Assembly (NCBI GenBank): GCA_030998225.1
Contig: JAPYXD010000686.1
Location: 1,302,001-1,366,000, forward strand
Origin: Diplolepis rosae
Lineage: Eukaryota; Arthropoda; Insecta; Hymenoptera; Diplolepididae
Reading direction: 5' to 3'
Length of the DNA stretch: 64,000 nucleotides
Shown: one piece after another, positions 50,515-63,682 of the stretch
How positions within the stretch are numbered: the first letter of the stretch is position 1
Layout: each line of letters starts with the position of its first letter
Position numbers and translations under genes: made by a program
The notes under the pieces: generated by a model
What the model saw: the letters and a program-made list of their open reading frames with translations, nothing else
Database searches by the model: none
What the model was told of the DNA's origin: nothing

Positions 50515-51439
50515 GATATATGCGTAAAAAACTTGATTGACAATACTTTTACAAAGGTATTGTATTATTAGTGAACATCACGCCGGTAATGTAATTACCA
50601 ATCACAATTACTAGATAACGCGAAGAAAAAGATTCTCTGGATATTTTAAATATACCTGTAAGATATATGCGTAACAAACTTAGTTGACAATACTTTTTCA
50701 AGAGTATTTTATTTGTAGTAGAACAATTCCATAATGCAATTATTGATCCTGAAAATGCAAAAACCCGAAGAATAAGAATTTTTAAGAATTTTTAAGATAT
50801 TTTAAATCGACATGTAAGAAATATGCGTAAAAAAACTTAGTTGACAATAATTTTTCTGAAGTAAAGCATTTATAGTAAAGCGATCCCATAATGCGAGTAC
50901 TAATCCTGAAAACGCAAAAATCAAAAAAATAAAATTATTTAAAAAAATTTTTTAAGATATTTTAAATTGACATGTGAGATATATGCGTAAAAAACTTGAT
51001 TGACAATACTTTTAAAAAGGTATTGTATTATTAGTGAACATCACGCCGGTAATGTAATTACCAATCACAATTACGCGATAACGCGAAGAAAAAGATTCTC
51101 TGGATATTTTAAATATACCTGTAAGATATATGCGTAAAAAACTTAGTTGACAATACTTTTTCAAGAGTATTTTATTTGTAGTAGAACAATTCCATAATGC
51201 AATTATTGATCCTGAAAATGCAAAAACCCGAAGAATAAGAATTTTTAAGAATTTTTAAGATATTTTAAATCGACATGTAAGATATATGCGTAAAAAAACT
51301 TAGTTGACAATAATTTTTCTGAAGTAAAGCATTTATAGTAAAGCGATCCCATAATGCGAGTACTAATCCTGAAAACGCAAAAATCAAAAAAATAAAATTT
51401 TTTAAAGAAATTTTTAAGATATTTTAAATTGACATGTGA
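50515..51439. repeat. Tandem A D/B C trimers (463 and 462 bp)
   Basis: Two trimers start at 50515 and 50978. Both D/B units carry GAAAATGCAAAAACCCG and both C units begin AAACTTAGTTGAC rather than AAACTCAGTTGAC. Only the first A has the CTAGATAACGCG variant. Confidence 0.9.
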
Positions 51440-52205
51440 GATATATGCGTAAAAAACTTGATTGACAATACTTTTTACAAAGGTATTGTATTATTAGTGA
51501 ACGTCACTCCGGTTATGTAATTACCAATCACAATTACGCGATAACGCGAAGAAAAAGATTCTCTGGATATTTTAAATAGACCTGTAAGATATATGCGTAA
51601 AAAACTTAGTTGACAATACTTTTTCAAGAGTATTTTATTTGTAGTAAAGCGATCCCATAATGCCATTACTGATCCTGAAAACGCGAAAATCCGAAAAATA
51701 AAAATTTTTAAGTATTTTTAAGATATTTTAAATTGACATGTGAGATAGATGCGTAAAAAACTTAATTGACAATACTTTTACAAAGGTATTGTATTTTCAG
51801 TGAACATCACGCCGGTAATATAATTACCAACCACAATTACGCGATAACGCGAAGAAAAAGATTCTCTGGATATTTTAAATAGAGCTGTAAGATATATGCG
51901 TAAAAATCTCTGTTGGAATTACTTTTTCAAAAGTATTTTATTTGTAGTAGAAGAATTCCATCATGCAATTATTGATCCTGAAAACGCAAAAACCCGAAGA
52001 ATAAGAATTTTTAAGAATTTTTAAGATATTTTAAATCGACATGTAAGATATATGCGTAAAAAAACTCAGTTGACAATAATTTTTCTGAAGTAAAGCATTT
52101 ATAGTAAAGCGATCCCATAATGCGAGTACTAATCCTGAAAACGCAAAAATCAAAAAAATAAAATTTTTTAAAGAAATTTTTAAGATATTTTAAATTGACA
52201 TGTGA
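51440..52205. repeat. Segment A D A B C derived from the thirteen-mer
   Basis: The A D A B part matches 45426-46042. Shared changes are GAGATAGATGCG at the third unit and GTAGTAGAAGAATTCC in the B. The D here has two 10-mers instead of three. Confidence 0.86.
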
Positions 52206-54374
52206 GATATATGCGTAAAAAACTTGATTGACAATACTTTTTCAAGAGTATTTTATTTGTAGTAGAACAATTCCATAATGCAATTATAGATCCTGAAAAT
52301 GCAAAAACCCGAAGAATAAGAATTTTTAAGTATTTTTAAGATATTTTAAATCGACATGTATGATATATGCGTAAAAATCTCTGTTGGAATTACTTTTTCA
52401 AAAGTATTTTATTTTTAGTAGAACAATTCCATAATGTAATTATTGATCCTGAAAACGCAAAAACCCGCAGAATAAGAATTTTTAAGAATTTTTAAGATAT
52501 TTTAAATCGACATGTAAGATATATGCGTAAAAAAACTCAGTTGACAATAATTTTTCTGAACTACACCATTTTTAGTAAAGCGATCCCATAATGCGAGTAC
52601 TAATCCTGAAAACGCAAAAATCAAAAAAATAAAATTTTTTAAAAAAATTTTTAAGATATTTTAAATTGACATGTGAGATATATGCGTAAAAAACTTGATT
52701 GACAATACTTTTACAAAGGTATTGTATTATTAGTGAACATCACGCCGGTAATGTAATTACCAATCACAATTACTAGATAACGCGAAGAAAAAGATTCTCT
52801 GGATATTTTAAATATACCTGTAAGATATATGCGTAAAAAACTTAGTTGACAATACTTTTTCAAGAGTATTTTATTTGTAGTAGAACAGTTCCATAATGCA
52901 ATTATTGATCCTGAAAATGCAAAAACCCGAAGAATAAGAATTTTTAAGAATTTTTAAGATATTTTAAATCGACATGTAAGATATATGCGTAAAAAAACTC
53001 AGTTGACAATAATTTTTCTGAAGTAAAGCATTTATAGTAAAGCGATCCCATAATGCGAGTACTAATCCTGAAAACGCAAAAATCAAAAAAATAAAATTTT
53101 TTAAAGAAATTTTTAAGATATTTTAAATTGACATGTGAGATATATGCGTAAAAAACTTGATTGACAATACTTTTTCAAGAGTATTTTATTTGTAGTAGAA
53201 CAATTCCATAATGCAATTATAGATCCTGAAAATGCAAAAACCCGAAGAATAAGAATTTTTAAGAATTTTTAAGATATTTTGAATCGACATGTAAGATATA
53301 TGCGTAAAAATCTCTGTTGGAATTACTTTTTCAAAAGTATTTTATTTTTAGTAGAACAATTCCATAATGTAATTATTGATCCTGAAAACGCAAAAACCCG
53401 CAGAATAAGAATTTTTAAGAATTTTTAAGATATTTTAAATCGACATGTAAGATATATGCGTAAAAAAACTCAGTTGACAATAATTTTTCTGAAGTAAAGC
53501 ATTTATAGTAAAGCGATCCCATAATGCGAGTACTAATCCTGAAAACGCAAAAATCAAAAAAATAAAATTTTTTAAAAAAATTTTTAAGATATTTTAAATT
53601 GACATGTGAGATATATGCGTAAAAAACTTGATTGACAATACTTTTACAAAGGTATTGTATTATTAGTGAACATCACGCCGGTAATGTAATTACCAATCAC
53701 AATTACTAGATAACGCGAAGAAAAAGATTCTCTGGATATTTTAAATATACCTGTAAGATATATGCGTAAAAAACTTAGTTGACAATACTTTTTCATGAGT
53801 ATTTTATTTGTAGTAGAACAATTCCTTAATGCAATTATTGATCCTGAAAATGCAAAAACCCGAAGAATAAGAATTTTTAAGAATTTTTAAGATATTTTAG
53901 ATCGACATGTAAGATATATGCGTAAAAATCTCTGTTGGAATTACTTTTTCAAAAGTATTTTATTTTTAGTAGAACAATTCCATAATGTAATTATTGATCC
54001 TGAAAACGCAAAAACCCGCAGAATAAGAATTTTTAAGAATTTTTAAGATATTTTAAATCGACATGTAAGATATATGCGTAAAAAAACTCAGTTGACAATA
54101 ATTTTTCTGAAGTAAAGCATTTATAGTAAAGCGATCCCATAATGCGAGTACTAATCCTGAAAACGCAAAAATCAAAAAAATAAAATTTTTTAAAAAAATT
54201 TTTAAGATATTTTAAATTGACATGTGAGATATATGCGTAAAAAACTTGATTGACAATACTTTTACAAAGGTATTGTATTATTAGTGAACATCACGCCGGT
54301 AATGTAATTACCAATCACAATTACGCGATAACGCGAAGAAAAAGATTCTCTGGATATTTTAAATAGAGCTGTAA
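52206..54374. repeat. Homogenised 618-bp four-mers D/B B C A
   Basis: Four-mers start at 52206, 53139 and 53757, each 618 bp; the first is followed by an extra D/B C pair (52824-53138). The D/B units at 52206 and 53139 start CTTGATTGAC and contain ATTATAGATCC. Very few differences separate these units, suggesting recent local amplification. The C at 52518 has a clustered change (GAACTACACCATTTTTAG). Confidence 0.9.
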
Positions 54375-54980
54375 GATAAATGCTTAAAAATCTCTGTTGG
54401 AATTACTTTTTCAAATGTATTTTATTAATAGTAGAACAATTCCATAATGCAATTATTGATCCTGAGAACGGGAAAACCCGAAGAATAAGAATTTTTAAGA
54501 ATTTTTAAGATATTTTAAATTGACAGGTGAGATATATGCGTAAAAAACTTAATTGACAATACTTTTACAAAGGTGTTGTATTTTTAGTGAACATCACGCC
54601 GGTAATATAAATACCAATCACAATTACGCGATAACGCTAAGAAAAAGATTCTCTGGATATTTTAAATAGAGCTGTAAGATAAATGCTTAAAAATCTCTGT
54701 TGGAATTACTTTTTCAAATGTATTTTATTAATAGTAGAACAATTCCATAATGCAATTATTGATCCTGAGAACGGGAAAACCCGAAGAATAAGAATTTTTA
54801 AGAATTTTTAAGATATTTTAAATTGAAAGGTGAGATATATGCGTAAAAAACTTAATTGACAACACTTTTACAAAGGTATTGTATTTTCAGTGAACATCAC
54901 GCCGGTAATATAATTACCAATCACAATTACGCGATAACGCGAAGAAAAAATTTCTCTGGATATTTTCAATAGACCTGTAA
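54375..54980. repeat. Tandem B A dimers, 303 bp each
   Basis: Two B-A dimers start at 54375 and 54678. Both B units begin GATAAATGCTTAAAAATC and contain CCTGAGAACGGG, changes not seen elsewhere, so one was copied from the other. The array then returns to ordinary units. Confidence 0.9.
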
Positions 54981-57900
54981 GATATATGCGTAATAATCTC
55001 TGTTGGAATTACTTTTTCAAAAGTATTTTAATTATAGTAGAACAATTCCATAATGCAATTATTGATCCTGAAAACGCAAAAACCCGAAGAATAAGAATTT
55101 TTAAGAATTTTTAAGATATTTTAAATCGACATGTACGATATATGCGTAAAAAAACTCAGTTGACAATAATTTTTCGGAAGTATAGCATTTATAGTAAAGC
55201 GATCCCATAAAGCGAGTACTAATCCTGAAAACGCGAATACCCAAAAAATAAAATTTTTTAAAAAAATTTTTAAGATATTTTAAATTGACATGTGAGATAT
55301 ATGCGTAAAAAACTTAATTGACAATACTTTTACGAAGGTATTGTATTATTAGTGAACATCACGCAGGTAATGTAATTACCAATCACAATTACGCGATAAC
55401 GAGAAGAAAAAGATTCTCTGGATATTTTGAATAGACCTGTAAGATATATGCGTAAAAATCTCTGTTGGAATTACTTTTTCAAAAGTATTTTATTTATAGT
55501 AGAACAATTCCATAATGTAATTATTGATCCTGAAAACGCAAAAACCCGAAGAATAAGAATTTTTAAGAATTTTTAAGATATTTTAAATCGACATGTAAGA
55601 TATATGCGTAAAAAAACTCAGTTGACAATAATTTTTCTGAAGTAAAGCATTTATAGTAAAGCGATCCCATAATTCGAGTACTAATCCTGAAAACGCAAAA
55701 ACCCAAAAAATAAAATTTTTTAAAAAAATTTTTAAGATATTTTAAAATGACATGGGAGATATATGCGTAAAAAACTTGATTGACAATACTTTTACAAAGG
55801 CATTGTATTATTAGTGAACATCACGCCGGTAATGTAATTACCAATCACAATTACGCGATAACGCGAAGAAAAAGATTCTCTGGATATTTTAAATAGACCT
55901 GTAAGATATATGCGTAAAAATCTCTGTTGGAATTACTTTTTCAAATGTATTTTATTAATAGTAGAACCATTTTTAAGATATTTTAAATTGACATGTGAGA
56001 TATATGCGTCAAAAACTTGATTGACAATACTTTTAAAAAGGTATTGTATTATTAGTGAACATCACGCCGGTAATGTAATTACCAATCACAATTACGCGAT
56101 AACTCGAAGAAAAAGATTCTCTGGATATTTTAAATAGAGCTGTAAGATATATGCGTAAAAATCTCTGTTGGAATTACTTTTTCAAAAGTATTTTATTTTT
56201 AGTAGAACAATTCCATAATGTAATTATTGATCCTGAAAACGCAAAAACCCGCAGAATAAGAATTTTTAAGAATTTTTAAGATATTTTAAATCGACATGTA
56301 AGATATATGCGTAAAAATCTCTGTTGGAATTACTTTTTCAAATGTATTTTATTAATAGTAGAACCATTTTTAAGATATTTTAAATTGACATGTGACATAT
56401 ATGCGTAAAAAACTTGATTGACAATACTTTTACAAAGTTATTGTATTATTAGTGAACATCACGCCGGTAATGTAATTACCAATCACAATTACGCGATAAC
56501 TCGAAGAAAAAGATTCTCTGGAAATTTTAAATAGACCTGTAAGATATATGCGTAAAAATCTCTGTTGGAATTACTTTTTCAAAAGTATTTTATTTTTAGT
56601 AGAACAATTCCATAATGTAATTATTGATCCTGAAAACGCTAAAACCCGCAGAATAAGAATTTTTAAGAATTTTTAAGATATTTTAAATCGACATGTAAGA
56701 TATATGCGTAAAAAAACTCAGTTGACAATAATTTTTCTGAAGTAAAGCATTTATAGTAAAGCGATCCCATAATGCGAGTACTAATCCTGAAAACGCAAAA
56801 ACCCAAAAAATAAAATTTTTTAAAAAAATTTTTAAGATATTTTAAATCGACATGTAAGATATATGCGTAAAAAACTTGATTGACAATACTTTTGCAAAGG
56901 TATTGTATTATTAGTGAACATCACGCCGGTAATGTAATTACCAATCACAATTACTAGATAACGCGAAGAAAAAGATTCTCTGGATATTTTAAATATACCT
57001 GTAAGATATATGCGTAAAAAACTTAGTTGACAATACTTTTTCAAGAGTATTTTATTTGTAGTAGAACAATTCCATAATGCAATTATTGATCCTGAAAATG
57101 CAAAAACCCGAAGAATAAGAATTTTTAAGAATTTTTAAGATATTTTAAATCGACATGTAAGATATATGCGTAAAAATCTCTGTTGGAATTACTTTTTCAA
57201 ATGTATTTTATTAATAGTAGAACCATTCCATAATGCGAGTACTAATCCTGAAAACGCGAAAACCCAAAAAATAAAATTTTTTAAAAAAATTTTTAAGATA
57301 TTTTAAATTGACATGTGAGATATATGCGTAAAAAACTTGATTGACAATACTGTTTACAAAGGTATTGTATTATTAGTGAACGTCACTCCGGTAATGTAAT
57401 TACCAATCACAATTACGCGATAACGCGAAGAAAAAGATTCTCTGGATATTTTAAATATACCTGTAAGATATATGCGTAAAAATCTCTGTTGGAATTACTT
57501 TTTCAAATGTATTTTATTAATAGTAGAACCATTTTTAAGATATTTTAAATTGACATGTGAGATATATGCGTCAAAAACTTGATTGACAATACTTTTACAA
57601 AGGTATTGTATTATTAGTGAACATCACGCCGGTATTGTAATTACCAATCACAATTACGCGATAACGTGAAGAAAAAGATTCTCTGGATATTCTAAATAGA
57701 CCTGTAAGATATATGAGTAAAAATCTCTGTTGGAATTACTTTTTCAAAAGTATTTTATTTATAGTAGAACAATTCCATAATGTAATTATTGATCCTGAAA
57801 ACGCAAAAACCCGAAGAATAAGAATTTTTAAGAATTTTTAAGATATTTTAAATCGACATGTAAGATATATGGGTAAAGAAACTCAGTTGACAATTATTTT

Positions 57901-58022
57901 TCTGAAGTAAAGCATTTATAGTAAAGCGATCCCATAATGCGAGTACTAATCCTGAAAACGCAAAAACCCAAAAAATAAAATTTTTTAAAAAAATTTTTAA
58001 GATATTTTAAATTGACATGTGA
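54981..58022. repeat. Segment with B-C-A trimers and three deleted B units
   Basis: Order B C A B C A B(del) A B B(del) A B C A D/B B/C A B(del) A B C. The last three deleted B units of the window are here (55905, 56302, 57467). The C at 56699 has an unusual B-like tail (TAAATCGACATGTAAG). Confidence 0.85.
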
Positions 58023-60932
58023 GATATATGCGTAAAAAACTTGATTGACAATACTTTTACAAAGGTATTGTATTATTAGTGAACATCACGCCGGTAATGT
58101 AATTACCAATCACAATTACGCGATAACGCGAAGAAAAAGATTCTCTGGATATTTTAAATAGACCTGTAAGATATATGCGTAAAAAACTTAGTTGACAATA
58201 CTTTTTCAAGAGTATTTTATTTGTAGTAAAGCGATCCCATAATGCCATTACTGATCCTGAAAACGCGAAAACCCGAAAAATAAACATTTTTAAGAATTTT
58301 TAAGATATTTTAAATTGACAGGTGAGATATATGCGTAAAAAACTTAATTGACAATACTTTTACAAAGGTATTGTATTTTCAGTGAACATCACGCCGGTAA
58401 TATAATTACCAATCACAATTACGCGATAACGCGAAGAAAAAGATTCTCTGGATATTTTAAATCGACATGTAAGATATATGCGTAAAAAAACTCAGTTGAC
58501 AATAACTTTTCGGAAGTATAGCATTTATAGTAAAGCGATCCCATAATGCGAGTACTAATCCTGAAAACGCGAATACCCCAAAAAATAAAATTTTTTAAAA
58601 AAATTTTTAAGATATTTTAAATTGACATTTGAGATATATGCGTAAAAAACTTAGTTGACAATACTTTTTCAAGAATATTTTATTTGTAGTAAACCGATCC
58701 CATAATGCCATTACTGATCCTGAAAACGCGAAAACCCGAAAAATAAAAATTTTTAAGAATTTTTAAGATATTTTAAATTGACAGGTGAGATATATGCGTA
58801 AAAAACTTAATTGACAATATTTTTACAAAGTTATTGTATTATTAGTGAACATCACGCCGGTAATGTAATTACCAATCACAATTACGCGATAACGCGAAGA
58901 AAAAGATTCTCTGGATATTTTAAATAGACCTGTAAGATATATGCGTAAAAATCTCTGTTGGAATTACTTTTTCAAACGTATTTTATTTATAGTAGAACAA
59001 TTCCATAATGTAGTTATTGATCCTGAAAACGCAAAAACCCGAAGAAAAAGAATTTTTAAGAATTTTTAAGATATTTTAAATCGACATGTAAGATATATGC
59101 GTAAAAAACTCAGTTGACAATAACTTTTTTCAAGAGTATTTTATTTTTAGTAAAGCGATCCCATAATATCATTACTAATCCTGAAAACGCGAAACCCCGA
59201 AAAATAAAAATTTTTAATTTCTAAGATATTTTAAATTGACATGTGAGATATATACGTAAAAAACTTGATTGACAATACTTTTACAGAGGTATTGTATTAT
59301 TAGTGAACATCACGCCGGTAATGTAATTACCAATCACAATTACGCGATAACGCGAAGGAAAAGATTCTCTGGATATTTTAAATATACCTGTAAGATATAT
59401 GCGTAAAAAACTTAGTTGACAATACTTTTTCAAGAATATTTTATTCGTAGTAAACCGATCCCATAATGCCATTACTGATCCTGAAAACGCGAAAACCCGA
59501 AAAATAAAAATTTTTAAGAATTTTTAAGATATTTTAAATTGAAATGTGAGATATATGCGTAAAAAACTTAATTGACAACACTTTTACAAAGGTATTGTAT
59601 TTTCAGTGAACATCACGCCGGTAATATAATTACCATTCACAATTACTCGATAACGCGAAGAAAAAGATTCTCTGGATATTTTAAATAGACCTGTAAGATA
59701 TATGCGTAAAAATCTCTGTTGGAATTACTTTATCAAAAGTATTTTATGTATAGTAGAACAATTCCATAATGCAGTTATTGATCCTGAAAACGCAAAAACC
59801 CGAAGAATAAGAATTTTTAAGAATTTTTAAGATATTTTAAATCGACATGTAAGATGTATGCGTAAAAAACTTAGTTGACAATAACTTTTCGGAAGTAAAG
59901 CATTTATAGTAAAGCGATCCCATAATGCGAGTACTAATCCTGAAAACGTGAATACCCGAAAAAATAAAATTTTTTAAAAAAATTTTTAAGATATTTTAAA
60001 TTGACATGTGAGATATATGCGTAAAAAACTTGATTGACAATACTTTTACAAAGGTATTGTATTATTAGTGAACATCACGCCGGTAATGTAATTACCAATC
60101 ACAATTACTAGATAACGCGAAGAAAAAGATTCTCTGGATATTTTAAATATACCTGTAAGATATATGCGTAAAAAACTTAGTTGACAATACTTTTTCAAGA
60201 GTATTTTATTTGTAGTAAAGCGATCCCATAATGCCATTACTGATCCTGAAAACGCGAAAACCCGAAAAATAAAAATTTTTAAGAATTTTTAAGATATTTT
60301 AAATTGACAGGTGAGATATATGCGTAAAAAACTTAATTGACAATACTTTTACAAAGGTATTGTATTATTAGTGAACATCACGCCGGTAATGTAATTACCA
60401 ATCACAATTACGCGATAACTCGAAGAAAAAGATTCTCTGGATATTTTAAATAGACCTGTAAGATATATGCGTAAAAATCTCTGTTGGAATTACTTTATCA
60501 AAAGTATTTTATTTATAGTAGAACAATTCCATAATGCAGTTATTGATCCTCAAAACGCAAAAACGCGAAGAATAAGAATTTTTAAGAATTTTTAAGATAT
60601 TTTAAATCGACATGTAAGATATATGCGTAAAAAACTTAGTTGACAATACTTTTTCAAGAGTATTTTATTTGTAGTAAAGCGATCCCATAATATCATTACT
60701 AATCCTGAAAACGCAAAAACCCGAAGAATAAGAATTTTTAAGAATTTTTAAGATATTTTAAATCGACATGTAAGATATATGCGTAAAAAAACTCAGTTGA
60801 CAATAATTTTTCTGAAGTAAAGCATTTATAGTAAAGCGATCCCATAATGCGAGTACTAATCCTGAAAACGCAAAAACCCAAAAAATAAAATTTTTTAAAA
60901 AAATTTTTAAGATATTTTAAATTGACATGTGA
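58023..60932. repeat. 2910-bp nineteen-mer, copy 1
   Basis: Order A D A C D A B C/D A D A B C A D A B D C. The next copy follows directly at 60933. Shared rare changes include AAATAAACATTTTTAAG in the first D and AAAACCGATCCC with CAAGAATATT in the second. The C/D unit at 59092 and the following A repeat the 21740-22039 signature. Confidence 0.92.
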
Positions 60933-63682
60933 GATATATGCGTAAAAAACTTGATTGACAATACTTTTACAAAGGTATTGTATTATTAGTGAACATCACG
61001 CCGGTAATGTAATTACCAATGACAATTACGCGATAACGCGAAGAAAAAGATTCTCTGGATATTTTAAATAGACCTGTAAGATATATGCGTAAAAAACTTA
61101 GTTGACAATACTTTTTCAAGAGTATTTTATTTGTAGTAAAGCGATCCCATAATGCCATTACTGATCCTGAAAACGCGAAAACCCGAAAAATAAACATTTT
61201 TAAGAATTTTTAAGATATTTTAAATTGACAGGTGAGATATATGCGTAAAAAACTTAATTGACAATACTTTTACAAAGGTATTGTATTTTCAGTGAACATC
61301 ACGCCGGTAATATAATTACCAATCACAATTACGCGATAACGCGAAAAAAAGATTCTCTGGATATTTTAAATCGACATGTAAGATATATGCGTAAAAAAAC
61401 TCAGTTGACAATAACTTTTCGGAAGTATAGCATTTATAGTAAAGCGATCCCATAATGCGAGTACTAATCCTGAAAACGCGAATACCTCAAAAAATAAAAT
61501 TTTTTAAAAAAATTTTTAAGATATTTTAAATTGACATTTGAGATATATGCGTAAAAAACTTAGTTGACAATACTTTTTCAAGAATATTTTATTTGTAGTA
61601 AACCGATCCCATAATGCCATTACTGATCCTGAAAACGCGAAAACCCGAAAAATAAAAATTTTTAAGAATTTTTAAGATATTTTAAATTGACAGGTGAGAT
61701 ATATGCGTAAAAAACTTAATTGACAATACTTTTACAAAGGTATTGTATTATTAGTGAACATCACGCCGGTAATGTAATTACCGATCACAATTACGCGATA
61801 ACGCGAAGAAAAAGATTCTCTGGATATTTTAAATAGACCTGTAAGATATATGCGTAAAAATCTCTGTTGGAATTACTTTTTCAAACGTATTTTATTTATA
61901 GTAGAACAATTCCATAATGTAGTTATTGATCCTGAAAACGCAAAAACCCGAAGAATAAGAATTTTTAAGAATTTTTAAGATATTTTAAATCGACATGTAA
62001 GATATATGCGTAAAAAACTTAGTTGACAATACTTTTTCAAGAGTATTTTATTTGTAGTAAAGCGATCCCATAATATCATTACTAATCCTGAAAACGCGAA
62101 AACCCGAAAAATAAAAATTTTTAAGAATTTTTAAGATATTTTAAATTGACATGTGAGATATATGCGTAAAAAACTTGATTGACAATACTTTTACAAAGGT
62201 ATTGTATTATTAGTGAACATCACGCCGGTAATGTAATTACCAATCACAATTACTAGATAACGCGAAGAAAAAGATTCTCTGGATATTTTAAATATACCTG
62301 TAAGATATATGCGTAAAAAACTTAGTTGACAATACTTTTTCAAGAATATTTTATTTGTAGTAAACCGATCCCATAATGCCATTACTGATCCTGAAAACGC
62401 GAAAACCCGAAAAATAAAAATTTTTAAGAATTTTTAAGATATTTTAAATTGACAGGTGAGATATATGCGTAAAAAACTTAATTGACAATTCTTTTACAAA
62501 GGTATTGTATTTTCAGTGAACATCACGCCGGTAATATAATTACCAAACACAATTACTCGATAACGCGAAGAAAAAGATTCTCTGGATATTTTAAATAGAC
62601 CTGTAAGATATATGCGTAAAAATCTCTGTTGGAATTACTTTATCAAAAGTATTTTATTTATAGTAGAACAATTCCATAATGCAGTTATTGATCCTCAAAA
62701 CGCAAAAACCCGAAGAATAAGAATTTTTAAGAATTTTTAAGATATTTTAAATCGACATGTAAGATATATGCGTAAAAAACTCAGTTGACAATAATTTCTC
62801 GGAAGTATAGCATTTATAGTAAAGCGATCCCATAATGCCATTAATGATCCTGAAAACGCGAAAACCCGAAAAATAAAATTTTTTAAAAAAATTTTTAAGA
62901 TATTTTAAATTGACATGTGAGATATATGCGTAAAAAACTTGATTGACAATACTTTTACAAAGGTATTGTATTATTAGTGAACATCACGCCGGTAATGTAA
63001 TTACCAATCACAATTACTAGATAACGCGAAGAAAAAGATTCTCTGGATATTTTAAATATACCTGTAAGATATATGCGTAAAAAACTTAGTTGACAATACT
63101 TTTTCAAGAATATTTTATTTGTAGTAAACCGATCCCATAATGCCATTACTGATCCTGAAAACGCGAAAACCCGAAAAATAAAAATTTTTAAGAATTTTTA
63201 AGATATTTTAAATTGACAGGTGAGATATATGCGTAAAAAACTTAATTGACAATACTTTTACAAAGGTATTGTATTATTAGTGAACATCACGCCGGTAATG
63301 TAATTACCAATCACAATTACGCGATAACGCGAAGAAAAAGATTCTCTGGATATTTTAAATAGACCTGTAAGATATATGCGTAAAAATCTCTGTTGGAATT
63401 ACTTTTTCAAAAGTATTTTATTTATAGTAGAACAATTCCATAATGTAATTATTGATCCTGAAAACGCAAAAACCCGAAGAATAAGAATTTTTAAGAATTT
63501 TTAAGATATTTTAAATCGACATGTAAGATATATGCGTAAAAAACTTAGTTGACAATACTTTTTCAAGAGTATTTTATTTGTAGTAAAGCGATCCCATAAT
63601 ATCATTACTAATCCTGAAAACGCGAAAACCCGAAAAATAAAAATTTTTAAGAATTTTTAACATATTTTAAATTGACAGGTGA
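60933..63682. repeat. 2910-bp nineteen-mer, copy 2 (18 units seen)
   Basis: Units match copy 1 one for one for eighteen monomers (offset 2910, 2909 at the end). The eighth is D instead of C/D and the thirteenth is C/D instead of C. After 63682 copy 1 has C but this copy has A, so the repeat breaks or is shortened there. Confidence 0.9.
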
